DNA from: Heterohyrax brucei
Taxonomy: Eukaryota > Chordata > Mammalia > Hyracoidea > Procaviidae
Direction of reading: 5' to 3'
Assembly (NCBI GenBank): GCA_028571685.1
Contig: CM053141.1
Location: forward strand, 2,711,633 to 2,775,632
DNA: 64,000 bases
The position numbers were made by a program, and so were the translations under genes. Below the pieces are notes generated by a model that did not search any database, had not been told where the DNA came from, and saw only the letters and a list, made by a program, of their open reading frames with translations. This document shows positions 34,351 through 45,848 of this stretch, one piece after another (positions within the stretch are counted from its first letter, which is position 1; every line of letters begins with the position of its first letter).

Positions 34351-35390
34351 GTATGATCATTTGAGTTAGATTATAACACATTGGTGATTCTGAGTTTCCA
34401 TCTATCTCCAGCATGGCTACTTTAGCTGTACATATCCAAATATTCATTTTATAACGAGATAGGATATAGTAAGACAGGATTCAGATAGAATGTAAAATTG
34501 ATATACTATTATAGATATTGCATTGAAATATATGTAATGTTAGTTAAATGCAATATGTGATATTAAAGTTAGATGTATTATACATAACATGATTAATTCT
34601 AGACATCCCTGGACAAGAATGAGAAAGAAGAAAGCCCTCACTGTCTTTCCCTTCCTAGCGACTTGGGCAGGATGACAGCAGTAGTGACGGTTTGCTTCTT
34701 CCCTTTTCCGGACTGAAGAAGGTCATTGTCTCCCTCCCCCACTTCCATGAAGCCTCTGAAGAGAGCTCCAGCACAGCCTGAGTGACAACACTCAGACAGA
34801 AATCAATTTGAGAACCATGTGAATCAATGACGAGGTGACACAGGACTATCCCCTGCTGAAATGCAGAGACAGGAGAGCTGGATGGGCCAGAGCTGGCCAC
34901 GCGCAGGACGCTGTCGGCACGTGCAGGACCGTCTGCGCGGCTGCCCAGGTGAGGACCTCCATCGGTAAAGGATGTGAACGGCTGTAAATGCGTCGAGTGC
35001 TGGGACCTGTTGGTGGGGGGGCAGGGGGCGGCATGTATTCCTTTATGCTGCGGGGAAGCCCTGGCAAGGAGGGCAGGCTCCTCAGGGCCCCGGGGCTCCT
35101 TCAGGGCTCCATTCACTTTGCCTGGGTGTGGACAGGATGGAGAACACCCCCACCCCAGGCCCGGCTCCCGTGTCCTCAGGGGCGGTGTCTGACCCGGGAA
35201 GGCTCACCTGTACTCCTCACACCTTGCCCTTTCAGGACTTGGAAATAAGGGCTGACTGTTCAGATGGGAACCTGTAGGGATTTGTTTACAGCTTCTGTAA
35301 CATGGTCATCTGTCATCGTGGGTTGTGCTTGTCAGAAACTCACAGGCAGGCCACGAGTGAGAAGCCCAGAGTGAATAAAGGGAAAGTTTC
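34351..35390. other. AT-rich then GC-rich unrecognised DNA
   Basis: 34380-34600 is AT-rich. 35010-35040 has a strong G-run cluster. The 153-codon minus frame at 34655-35116 has no recognised domain. Confidence 0.5.
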
Positions 35391-35520
35391 AGGGGTCCCT
35401 GGTAGAAGGGGTGGCATGGGGAAGTGGGGGCATCACACGTGCCCTGGTAGAGGGGGCAGTGTGGGAGAGCGGGGGGCTTCACGTGTACCCGGCTGGAAGG
35501 GGTGGTATGAGGGAGCTGCT
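35391..35520. repeat. G-rich minisatellite, about 46-bp unit, three copies
   Basis: Three imperfect copies each with a CCCTGGTAGARGGGGYRG-like start and a CACGTG-like end. Confidence 0.75.
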
Positions 35521-36217
35521 GTGGTATGGCTGGAACTAGGGTGTCCTGTGGGATTGGTTTAGGGGCAGAGTTGACTTGCTCTGGCTGTTCCTGAGTTGAC
35601 AGACAGTAGTGACAAAAGCTCAATGAAACCCTTTGCCTTCGTGGTGATGCTGGCTCTTGGAGACCTACCAGTTCTGAAATCGAACTCTCCCACAGGGTAT
35701 CTTTGGCTGCCATCTTTACAGATGCCGCTCGATGAGTCTTTCTTCAACAGCACCTCGGGGTGGGTTCCAATGGACAGTCTTTAAGTTAGTCATCAAGAGT
35801 GAGCCATTTGTGTCATCTGGGACCATCTGTAAGATCACAGCCACTGCAAACCCAATAGTGTGCCTCCGCTTGGAAACACTGGGGGGTCACTGGAGTCACT
35901 GGGCGGCTAGTGAAGAAAAGAAAAAAACAGAATTCTGGTATCACATAAATCAAAGGATGTAATTCAGTGTTTGTTATCAAACAGGCCAAATCAGGCAAAA
36001 CTTCTGTAAGCTGAACATGTTATTTGTAATATTTTGATTTTATTTCGAAGACCTGTCTTCCCTAGTAGCCCAATACAGTCATCTGGCTGTAAGGTGGGCA
36101 TTGTGGGGACTCTCTCTGCACAGTCACCATCCTTCTCATGGACTTCTGTCTATCCAGCCAGCTAGACAACCAGGTCTCCTGTAGTCTCCTCCCAAGAGAA
36201 TTTTTTTCTCTCTCATT
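35521..36217. other. Unrecognised intergenic DNA
   Basis: No gene or repeat recognised, apart from a possible AfroSINE 3' end (TCTCATCTGACTCATAATGA) that follows at 36235-36260. Confidence 0.5.
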
Positions 36218-36414
36218 AAACCAAACCTAACTTGTTCTCATCTGACTCATAATGACCCTACACCGCTACCTATTTCTACCTTCAACTAACATTTTAATCG
36301 AGATAAAACTGGTTTTTGAGATATTGGGTTCTTTAATTTACTTCTGGAGTACAAGGAAAATTACACATAGAAGAGTTAACTGCCTTTGTAGAAGTATAGC
36401 CAGATTGTTATTTA

Positions 36415-36685
36415 TAAATGAGGACTGCAAGACTTCATCTCTCATACTTTGGACATGTTGTCAGGAGGGATCAGTCTTCAGAGAAGGACATCGAGCTTGG
36501 TAAAGTCGAGGGTCGATGAGAAAGAAGACACTCAGCGAGATGGACTGACACAATGGCTGCAACACTGGGCACAAACATCGGCGCGATTATAAGGACGGTG
36601 GGGACCGCACAGTGGTGTACTGTCTCATGCTTGGGTCGCTACAGGTCAGACCTGACTCAACAGCGCCCAGTAACAACAGCGGAAA
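36415..36685 (+). mobile_element. RTE 3' end, sense
   Basis: GGACATGTTGTCAGGAGGGA, GACACAATGGCTGCAACACT, then CAGACCTGACTCAACAGCGC and a CAACAG tail. Confidence 0.85.
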
Positions 36686-37022
36686 AAATTAAGGCAATGG
36701 GAAAAAGGGACAGAAAATACATGACAGCTGCTGTATACTGAGACACAAGGACTGTCTCCCTGAGGAGGTCACCCTGGAGAGCCAGACTAAGAAGCGCCAT
36801 CCTTCGGTGGTGGGCCACATGGGCCACAGTAGGCTTGGGTACCTGAGGATCTAAATGGAGGAACAGTGACAGTGGCTGGAGCCTCGGCCCACTTCCCCCC
36901 CAGGGCCGCCTCCTCAGAGCTGAGTCCCATGTCCTGGGCCGCTCTTGATGGCTTGTTCTCTCCTCACCTGGACCACTTCCTTCAGCAATGCTTCCTCATC
37001 TGCCGTTACACCTCCTGCTAGG

Positions 37023-37140
37023 TCTTGACGTGGAAACGGTGAGCATGCCTGGCTGCCAACTGAAAGGTCGTAGGTTTGAGTCTGCCCAGAGGAGCCTCAG
37101 AAGAAGGCCTGCTGATCTTCCCTAGGCACAGCTGTCTGCA
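37023..37140 (+). mobile_element. AfroSINE third type, sense, truncated
   Basis: TGCCAACTGAAAGGTCGTAG, TTTGAGTCTGCCCAGAGGAG, CCTCAGAAGAAGGCCTGCTG. Confidence 0.75.
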
Positions 37141-37181
37141 GTTCCAGAAACTCCTCCCTGGTCAACAGGACCTGGGAGGTG

Positions 37182-37705
37182 TGGTCATGACTTAAATTAT
37201 GTCCCCCCCAAAATGTGGGTAGCAATTTGGCTGGGCCACAACTCCTAGCATCACGGTGTTATTTTATTGTAATTTTTGTTCGTGTTGTAACTCCTAATCT
37301 CTGCCTGCAGTCAGTGGGGCAAGACTGGATTATGTCAGAGATGATTAGGACGGGACTATAACACCCCTACTAAGGTTACATCCTGACCCACTGCAGAGGG
37401 ATAGTGCCTGAGTGTGGCCTGTACCACCTTTTCTCTCTCAAGAGATTAAAAAGAAAGCGAACCAAGCAGAGAGAAGGCAGTGGTGGGAGCAGAGGGCACC
37501 ATTTGGACCCGAGGTTCCCGTGCTGAGAGGCTCTCAGATCAGGGGCAGACCGCTGCATCACAGGGACCTTCCTCCACATCCAAAACAGACAGAAAGCCTT
37601 CTCTCGGAGTCCGCGCCCTGACTTCTAGCCCACTGGACTGTGAGAGAATCAGCTTCTCTTTGCGGAGGCCGGCCACCACGGTATTTCCGTGAGAGCAGCA
37701 CTAAG
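37182..37705 (+). mobile_element. MaLR-like solo LTR, copy 4, sense
   Basis: Starts TGGTCATGACTTAAATTATG, has GGACCCGAGGTTCCCGTGCT in the middle and ends near GAGAGCAGCACTAAGG. The 3' end is deleted or diverged, so no target duplication could be read. Confidence 0.75.
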
Positions 37706-37828
37706 GACCAGGACAGCAGTCATCTGCTCTTTGGGAGAAGGGCAGGTGAGCATGATGCCCAGGTTTATGAGTCAGAGAGCAACAGCTGGAGAAAGAACTT
37801 TATGCTAAATACACACAGCCACAGAGCC

Positions 37829-38025
37829 TCTGGAGTCCCCGGGTGGTGCAGACAGCTGACATACCTGAGTGCTAATGGAACGGTTGGAAGTTCAAGTCCA
37901 CTCAAAGACATTGGAAGAAGGGCCTGGCAATCTGCTTTAGAAAAGTCAGCCACTGAAGCCCTCATGGAGTGCAGTTCTCCTCTGACACAAATGGCCTTAA
38001 GTTGGAAAGGACTTGTGACAACTGA
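37829..38025 (+). mobile_element. AfroSINE third type, sense, near full length
   Basis: GAGTCCCCGGGTGGTGCAGA (head), GAAGAAGGGCCTGGCAATCT, GAAAAGTCAGCCACTGAAGC, CTCCTCTGACACAAATGG. Confidence 0.85.
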
Positions 38026-39238
38026 GATTGTTTCTACACGTGAACCAGTGTCCACAACTCATGGTCCCCCTTCCTACCTAGTAAGTGTCAGAGGGGCAGA
38101 TTCTGCAAATCTCTGTCTACTCCAGCGTTCTAGCTCACAGATTTTCCGTAGAATTTCTGGAGTGTAAAAGGCAGCATTTCTTCATTCAGCAACGTGCAAG
38201 GATTAGGGTTTAAAACAGTCTTGGGGAGTCAGCGTTCATACCACAATGCGCAGTGAGGGACGGCTGATCGCCGGCCCCAGGTCAGAGACAGAGGGAACGC
38301 TGTCATCTGCTTCATCGGTTTTAATGGTAAAGTGGACACAACTGGAACCCATCTTCGAATTTTACAAAGGCAAGTGGGTGGATTTGATAAAAGTAGCGCT
38401 TTTCTTCTGTGTCTCAAGATAAGGAAATGGGATGTGGTAGGAATCTGACATACTTAAAAGTGGAAACTCAGCTGCTTTTGAGCAAGAAGATTACTTTCTC
38501 TGTATGTAATGTGACCCTATGTTCTCAGATAATGAATTTAAATTACATATTACTCTTGACTGAGAAGGAAGTCTCCTTGCCTGTCAGACACATTTCCGGG
38601 ATTTGCCAGGCAGCTTCTTGTGGACAAATTAGCATAGATTCTGATGGGCAAAATCATATTCAATAATTGAACCACAGCATTGCAACAGATTTACAGTAAA
38701 TTATAATCAAGAAGCAGATCAGCAAAAACATTAAATTATGCTACAGTCCCCATTTTATTTAATACTCATTAAAAAAACAATTGCAAGGAATTTCAAAGCA
38801 AAGCCAGCTTGACTGAGATACAAGTCAGGGGACAGAGAGAAAGAGTGGAGAGTGGAGCTGCCTGCTCTTCTTTCCTCGTAAACGCCCATTAGAGGGCATT
38901 TCCCTCTGACCCCCTCCACCAGCAGAGCCACCCATCCGGAGGGACAATGCTCACGGACAGCCACTGGCTTGGACGAGCATCTAACATGAAATGTGGAACG
39001 GGGTGAAGACAGCAGAGGGGGACAAAGAGACTCTGTGAAAAGTGCGTCGGCGACCAGGGTGGGGCAGAGCCGAGAACCTGTTCCTGTGTTCCGCTGGCCT
39101 GGGCAGTCCAGAGCAGTGTCAGCGAGAGAAGCCCGAGGACCCAGGAAGCCACCTCTAGAGGGAGACGAGACGGCCCGTGGAGTCCTGGGCTGGCACGCCC
39201 AGTGAAGCCTTGACCACTAGCTGACAGGGTGGCTTGAA
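38026..39238. other. Unrecognised intergenic DNA
   Basis: No gene or repeat recognised. The 150-codon minus frame at 38889-39341 lacks a recognisable domain. Confidence 0.5.
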
Positions 39239-39372
39239 TGCACGCCCAGGAACAGCTGGGCACGACAGTCTGGAATCTGCTTCTGAGAACGGACGGAAAC
39301 TCCTTCGGAGCATGTCCTGCTCTGACACATGCGGTCACCAAGTCAGAGCGGACGTGAAGGCACCTGCGCGTG
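39239..39372 (+). mobile_element. AfroSINE third type, sense, diverged
   Basis: GTCTGGAATCTGCTTCTGAG, GTCCTGCTCTGACACATGCG, then AAGTCAGAGCGGACGTGAAG. Confidence 0.6.
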
Positions 39373-39489
39373 TGCTTTTCTAAATGTCACTAACTCTGAA
39401 GCGAGGAAGACAGGAGTGCAGGGGCTGACACGGGGGTTTCCCTACTTTCACACCCGTGGTGATAAGCAGTGCTAGGAGTAACTACAGAT

Positions 39490-41002
39490 CCTGGGAATTC
39501 TGGTACACATTACCGAAACTGGGGAGATCGAGAAGTACAGGAATTCCAAAGCACTTCCCTGTGCTCGTGAGGAACCTGGGTCTAGATCAAGAGGCTGCGG
39601 TTTGAATAAAACAAGGGGGCACTGGGGGGCTGAAAGTCAGAAAAGGTGGGTGTCGGGGTTGTACCCCTTTACCACACGTCTTAGTCACCTGGTACTGCTC
39701 GAACAGGAAATACCACGAGTGGATGGTGTCATGAAGAGAAACCTTGTTGGCACAATCCGGTAAGCCTCAAATCCATTTACGAGTTATAGGTCCATTCAGT
39801 AGGGGACACTGTCACAGTCCAGTAGGCAGAATCCAAGTGCCAGGAGAGCACCTCGGCACAGGAACCTCAGGTCCAGAGGGCGTGCGCTGCTGTCATGCTG
39901 CCTTCTCGGGGTGTGGGCTTCCTGACTCTCTCTGCTCCCTTCTCTTTCCCTTCTCTCCCACAGCTGGTCACTGAAGTAACACCTCACCAACACGGCTGCC
40001 TCCCGTTCTCCTTCTGCAGGGCCACAGAGACAGGAGTCACAACACGCGGGAGGAATGGCACCATACTGGGACTCACAGCCAAGTCAAATCAGTACATGCA
40101 TTTTGGGGGTGACACAATGCAACCCATGACCCATGACACCACACCTGTTCATTCTGTATGCTGACAAATAACCCAGGAAGGTGGACCACATGAAGACGAA
40201 CATGGCATCAGGCCTGGAGGGAGACTCGTTCACAATACGCGATGCGCAGACGAGGAGATGACAGGGATGCTTGCTGAAAGCAAAGAGGACCCGAAGCCCT
40301 TACTGAAGATCAAAGATTACAGCCTTCGGGATGGATTACACCTCCACGTGAAGAAGAAATCCTCACAACTGGACCAGTGAGAAACATCATTACAAATGGA
40401 GAAAATATTGAACTTGTCAAAGATTCTGTTTTACTTAAACCCACGATCAACACCCACTAAAGCAGCATTCAAGAAATCAAGCAACATACTGCACTGGACA
40501 AATCTGCTACGAAAGACTTTTTTAAAATGTTGAAAAGCAAAATGTCACGTTGAGCACCAAAGTGCACCTGACCCTAGTGATGGTGTTTTCAATTGTTTCT
40601 CATACTATGGAAAGGTGCGCAATGAGGAGACAAGAGAACTGATGCCTTTGAGTTGTGACGCTGGTGAAGAATACTGACTATGCCATGAACCGTCTGAAGA
40701 ACAAGCAAGGCTGTCTCGAGAAAAGTGGAACCAGGCTGCCTCTCCTAAGCAGGAATGGAGAGGCTCTGTCTCACACTCTTTGGACACATAACCAGGAGGG
40801 ACAAGTCCCTTGAGAAGGACATTACGTTTGGTAAAGGGTCAGCACGAGAGAGGAAGACCTTCACTGAGGTGGACTGACGCAGCGGCTGCAACAGTGGGCT
40901 CGAGCCCAGCACTGATGACTGAGGATGGTCCCGTCTGTCGCTCACAGGGTCACTGTAGCCGGAAACCACTCGACAGCAGCTAACAGCAGCAACAACACCT
41001 AC
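39490..41002 (+). mobile_element. RTE LINE copy, sense, interrupted by an LTR
   Basis: Sense RTE reverse transcriptase from GGAATTCCAAAGCACTTCCC to the 3' end with CAGCAGCTAACAGCAGCAAC. It is split at 39677-40138 by the LTR below and resumes with CCACACCTGTTCATTCTGTA. The YADD region near 40238 is frameshifted (GCGCAGACGAGGAGATGAC). Non-functional. Confidence 0.88.
39677..40138 (-). mobile_element. MaLR-like solo LTR, copy 5, antisense, in RTE
   Basis: A 462-bp LTR of the same family. Perfect 5-bp duplication CCACA at 39672-39676 and 40139-40143, both within RTE sequence. The outermost TG is changed to CG on the left edge, and a short duplication CCATGACCCATGAC lies at the right edge. Confidence 0.88.
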
Positions 41003-41429
41003 AGTGTGACGTAAGGCATCCTTCTTGCGTGTGCCTCTAACCACAGAGCCGGGCACTGGAGACAGTTGGCCAGACGACGCACAGCCTGTTTAAACTGGCC
41101 CCAATTCAGCAGCCAAATGAATCAAAGGGACTGTATCTTCCCAGAAACGGGGGAAGTACTGTCATGGGAGTGGGGCAGGGGAAGGAGGAAGACGCCAGGT
41201 GGCGGGGAGCAGGCCAAAGGAGGTGACAGCAGGTGGGAAGAGAAACAGCAGAGAGGAGCTGGCTCCTGAGCCAGAGTAGGGGTGGAGGAGGGCTCACAGA
41301 GACAGTGGGGCACTGAGGGATCTGGGTTGCTGGGGACGCAGGGACAGGATAAAAGGAATAACAGCCAATACGTGTGGCTTCTATAGAGGACAAGGAGAGC
41401 AAAAAAGTTGAAGGCAAAGACAACTTGCA
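41003..41429. other. Unrecognised, A/G-rich in part
   Basis: Purine-rich from 41150 to 41300. The minus frames here are pyrimidine-strand artefacts. Confidence 0.5.
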
Positions 41430-41545
41430 GTGCTGAGCCACAGGAAGTTCAAGTCTACCCACAAGTGCCTTGGAAGAAAGGCCTGGTGATCTACCTCTGA
41501 CAAGTTCCTGCTGACGCCTCTGTGGGGTCTTCGGGGTGGCTTTGT
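41430..41545 (+). mobile_element. AfroSINE third type, sense, partial
   Basis: GAAGTTCAAGTCTACCCACA, AAGAAAGGCCTGGTGATCTA. Confidence 0.75.
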
Positions 41546-41579
41546 TGGCTTCACTGAGTTGCTAATCTGAGGCCATTTC

Positions 41580-41930
41580 ATTCACTTATTGTGGATTCAG
41601 ACAACAGGCATTAATTCTCTCCCAGTTCTGGAGGAGAGAGAGGCAAAATTAGGCCGTCAGCAGCGCTGTGCTCTCGGTCTCTGGAGGCTCTGGGGGACAG
41701 TCCGTCCTGTCCTCTCCTGGCTTCGGGTCGGTCCTGGTGACCCCTCGTGTTCTTTGGCTCACAGATGCGTCAGTCCAATCTGCCCAGTCCTCATGTGGCA
41801 GTCTTCTCTACGTCTCTCCTTCTTTTCAGTGAGGACACCAGGTATGTAGGCTCAGGACCCATCCTCTTCCAGTATAACTCACCTTAACGGGTAAACAATA
41901 ACACCTCCAGAGGGCCTATTTCTACACAAT
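41580..41930 (-). mobile_element. MLT1/MaLR-like LTR, antisense
   Basis: CTCTCCCAGTTCTGGAGGAG, CAGTCCAATCTGCCCAGTCC, AGGACACCAGGTATG and CTCACCTTAACGGG follow the order of an antisense MLT1-type LTR. Confidence 0.7.
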
Positions 41931-44329
41931 TGTGTCTTCTCTGGGGCCCTTTTCAACAGAAAACCCCACTAGAACCAACTGCTGCAGGCTTTTGAAACCT
42001 AAGACAGCAAAGACTATCCAGGATGCGTTTGACTTGGTGGTGGTGGCCGATGGCCTGTCTGGCCAAGCCTGTCACATGTGCTTAAGTGTTCTTCCAGGGG
42101 AAACATTAAGAATGCCAGGGTGGCCATGCATGAGGGCATTCAGGAAATTAACTCAAGGTGACATTTGGGCTCTGTGTCTTGGACTGCTGGCCAGTCCGTG
42201 GGCGCAGCTCCGAAGCCCAAGAGGGAAAACAGACATTGACCTCCTGGGATACTCCCAAATTAAATCCCTTGAATTGGCCCTTCTCCTGAGCGTCTTCAAG
42301 CACTTCCGTGTGTCTGATTTCATCTCTAAAGGTTTAATAAGGAAATGTGAAGTGTACTGTATAATTGAAGTTTCTGAAATCTATTAACTTTCCTCCAAAC
42401 TCCGCAAACCTGGAAACTCAATCTCCTGTTGCCTCTTCTCCACGAAAAAACTTAAAATTTTTCCCTCTAATTATTCTTTCACGAACTTAACGGCAGAGTC
42501 TCTAGCTGTCAGCAGCCTGATGTCACAGTGACTTCGTGCCAGGCCTCCAAGGTGTGCTCAGATCTGGGCAGTTTAGCACCAGCCTTTCGAAGTGAATGCT
42601 TCTCCTTTCATTTTGTGCCTCCTGTTTCCCAGGCCCTAGGTTCTCCCTGGAGGGCGGTGGTGGTTGGCTGTAGGCTTCTCGCCCTTGATACCAGAGGGCA
42701 GGGTCAGCGGACCGGTGCCCAGCCGCCACCCTGCCGTTGGCGGAGGCTGTGGGGCTGGGAGGCCGAGCGGGGGTCAGCTGAGCATCCCAACTAACAGGGC
42801 CGAGGAGAAAGGCCCGGGCGCCTGCTTCTCAGAGGCAGCCAGGGAATGCCTCAGGGTCGCAGGAGTCGACCAGGGAGACGGGGCAGGGAGGGACAGCACC
42901 GAGTCCCGTTGTGCTGGGTTAGGGGTGGGAGGCACCCTGAATCGGGGACTGACTGGAGGGCAGCTAACAATCCCAACAGAGTGGTCCTTACCAGAGGTCA
43001 AATCTGGGGTGAAACATCTCCAGTCTTGTGCACTACAGATGAGTAGGTAAGCACCAGGACGCCCGTGCTTACCTTGGTCACTGCGCGCTCCGGGGGGCCG
43101 CCTTGCTGGCCCACCTCCTTCTGCTCACGTGGACTGGGGGCCACCAGTCTGTGAGTCACGGCAGGGCAGGTGCCTTCAGCCGCCAGAAATCCCATGTGGA
43201 AAGTCTGGCTTTGTCATTCCTCAGGGACCTTCTGTTTCCATACAGACGTTTCTCCCAGTAGATAGGAGAACAAAATCTGAGAGACCATTAAAAAAAAAGG
43301 CCAATTTTAAAAGTAAAGCTGCAACGAAATTTGACATTTGAACTTAAAGAAAAAAATGAACTAACTTTGTCTGATAACATTATTACGGATAAAGGTTGAT
43401 TCAGCTAAAATTCTTTTATCAAAAGGGTAGCCAGAAAGGTCGCAGTACTGAAAATACATTGAGTTACGTCTGTGCTCTCTGAACGCAGTGATTATGCGAG
43501 CGGACAAACCCTGGAGGGAGATCCAGCTGCACTTGGCAAAGCTCCTGGCCTGTCTGGAATCTGACCAGGGGCAGAGCCCCCTTCCTCGTGGACGTGGATT
43601 GCCCACACCTAGCTGAGGCCCACAGGTGTGCCCTGCAGGTAGGTCTGGAGTGGCAGACTGCCCTGACAGGCTGCAGTGCGGAGGGAAGGAGGGCTAAGGC
43701 TGGCCCCAGAGAATGCAGCAGGCAGCAGAGAGACGCGTGTGGGCTCCTCCAGCACAATGCCCTCCACTTAGTGAAAAAGACAAAATGGACTCAAGCCAGC
43801 TTGGCTCACGCCTGAAAGTTCACAAAGGAACTTTCCATCCTCATGGTCTGGAAAAGCTGTTTGCCGAGCAGCCAGCTGGGGCCACAGCAGAGTCAGAAGG
43901 AGACAGGTCACCGGCCAAAACTGTGACCACAACTCAGGCCAAATGGTCACGTTTCAGGCCCTCAGTGTAGACCACTGCAGATGGGCGCACTGTTGAAGAA
44001 AACGGAAGACTGCCTCATCAACATCTGCCCTTCTGTGTGACCAGAGAGGCTCAGGATCCGCAAACCACTGAAGAAACGACAGGCCCACACTGTGGGCTGC
44101 AGTCAGAGGGTTCTGAGTCTGCCCTGCAGGTCTTCCACGGCCGACAGGCCCACCGTCCAGCGCAGCTTTGCTGCAACAGCGACTGTGCCCTACCGGACCT
44201 TGCCTCCAGGGAGCAGAGTCCTCCAGGCACGCGACCTGCTCTCACCCAGACGCTCTGTAACGTCACTAGAGCTTGTCTGTGATGTCATGAGAGCTTGTCT
44301 GTGACCTCCGGGGGCCTGTGGGAGCACTC
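41931..44329. other. Unrecognised; GC-rich centre, small tandem duplication
   Basis: No known repeat recognised between about 41.9 and 44.3 kb. 42650-42960 is GC- and CpG-rich. A 22-bp unit is duplicated at 44262-44305 (GAGCTTGTCTGTGAYGTCAT-like). Overlapping frames of 80-150 codons exist on both strands without any domain I recognise, including 41932-42387. Confidence 0.45.
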
Positions 44330-44455
44330 GTTAGAGCTCAGCTGTCGGGAGTCACCAGCCTCCTCCTCGGACACCTTAGAGGCTGGTTCTCCTCTGCTCA
44401 ACAGGGCACCTCTGAGTGGGGATTGACTCCACAACCACAGGTTTGGGTTTTTTGT
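44330..44455 (+). mobile_element. AfroSINE 3' half, sense, diverged
   Basis: GTTCTCCTCTGCTCAACAGG, GAGTGGGGATTGACTCCACA, then GGTTTGGGTTTTTTG. Confidence 0.6.
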
Positions 44456-44621
44456 TCATTTTTTACTACTTTGTGATGCCAACTTGATTCTTTTGATCTA
44501 TTTAAAAAGAAAAAGAAAAAAAATCTGAATAATGATTACTTCCCATCAAGCTATAATCCAATCAATGAGACAGGTCATATGAAGTCTGACAGCAAAATAA
44601 CCTGATCTGTATTAACTAATT

Positions 44622-44785
44622 GGGTGCTGGTTGCACAGTGGTTAAGGAGCTCAACTGATAACCAAAAGGTTGGCAGTTCAAATCCGTGTGGTCTTCCTTG
44701 GAAACCTATGAGGCAGTTCTACTCTGTTGTATATGGATGCTATGAGTTGGAATTGACTCAATGACAATAGGCTTGCCTTTTTTAT
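44622..44785 (+). mobile_element. AfroSINE, sense, full length
   Basis: GCACAGTGGTTAAGGAGCTC, GGTTGGCAGTTCAAATCCGT, ATGAGTTGGAATTGACTCAA. It lies immediately upstream of L1 sequence. Confidence 0.92.
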
Positions 44786-44931
44786 TATTATTAACCAACA
44801 ATCACAAAGAAAAACTAGCAGATCTGTAAGACTGATAACCCTCTAGCCAGGCTAACCACAGAAGGAAAAGAAAATGAAAGAGCAGCCATTACACCTGATT
44901 CCAAAGATATTGGGAGGATAATAAAGGGAGA

Positions 44932-45008
44932 AACTCTATGCAGCGGTTCTAATCTGACCTCTAGGGTCGCCATGAGTCAGTCCCGATTTGATGGCAGTGG
45001 GTTTGGGA
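44932..45008 (+). mobile_element. AfroSINE 3' half, sense, inside L1
   Basis: AAACTCTATGCAGCGGTTCT to TTTGATGGCAGTGGGTTTGG. 5'-truncated. Confidence 0.85.
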
Positions 45009-45023
45009 CGAAGAACCCAATAG

Positions 45024-45172
45024 ACCCCTGGTGGTACACTGGCAAAGACCTTGCTGGTAACCAAATGTCGGCAGTATGACTCCTCCAGCTGCTCTTTGGA
45101 AACCCTACAGGGCAGCTCTCACCTGTCCTATCGGGTCACTATGAGTCAGAGTCTATTCAATGGCAACAGGTG
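45024..45172 (+). mobile_element. AfroSINE, sense, full length, inside L1
   Basis: CCCTGGTGGTACACTGGCAA to AGAGTCTATTCAATGGCAAC. It is only 15 bp after the previous SINE piece and 65 bp before an antisense SINE. Confidence 0.9.
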
Positions 45173-45237
45173 TGTGAACAACTGTATGCCCACAGATTTG
45201 GTAACTTAGATGAAAGGGAACAACTTTTACGAAGATA

Positions 45238-45397
45238 ACCCAACCCACTGCACTGAGTTGATTCTGACTCATGGCAACCCCATAGGGCAAAGCAAAATTG
45301 ACCCATAGAGTTTCCAAGGAGTGACTGGCGGATTTGAACTGCAAACTTTTAGTTAGCAGTCATAGCACTTAACTACTATGCCACCAGGATTTCCCCT
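45238..45397 (-). mobile_element. AfroSINE, antisense, full length, inside L1
   Basis: ACCCACTGCACTGAGTTGAT to GCACTTAACTACTATGCCAC. Forms an inverted pair with the SINE at 45024-45172. Confidence 0.92.
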
Positions 45398-45848
45398 TTA
45401 AAGATCAACCTACCAAAACTCACAAAAGGAGAAATAATTTAAATAGGCATATATCTATTAAAAAATTTGAATCAACAATTGGTAGACTTCTAAATCTGAC
45501 AGTGTCAGGCCAGATGGTTTCACCAGCAAATTCTACCAAATATTTAAAGAATTAATACAAATCATTATCAAACTCTTCCAGAAACTGGAGGAATGGAACA
45601 CACTTCTCAGTGCATTCTATGAGGCCAACATTACCCTAGTGCTGAAAACACGTAAAACAGGCCAGAGTTAAGAGCAGATGTCTGCAGTGCTAGACACGAA
45701 GTAAATCTCTTTGTTGATCAATGGCCTGCAGTGCACTGCTTCTTATGACCATCGATGTGAAAATTCTTGACAAAAGATAGCAAATCAAAGCCAACAATGT
45801 ATAAAAAATTATACACCCCAACCAAGTGGGAACTATTCCAGGTATGTG

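Larger units (their letters stand above)
44790..45848 (+). mobile_element. L1 ORF2 remnant, sense, cut by SINEs
   Basis: Three L1 pieces (44790-44931, 45173-45236, 45398-45848) read as consecutive parts of ORF2. The last contains VRPDGFTSKFYQIFKELIQ at 45504-45560, matching the conserved RT N-terminal block, then FQKLEEWNTLLSAFYEANITL and a degraded PSGNYSR in place of HQVGFIPG. Three AfroSINEs interrupt or flank the pieces. It stops abruptly at an antisense RTE. Non-functional. Confidence 0.8.

Noticed and set aside
41932..42387. 151-codon plus frame
   Set aside because: No domain recognised. It starts just outside an antisense LTR and has no supporting exon signals.
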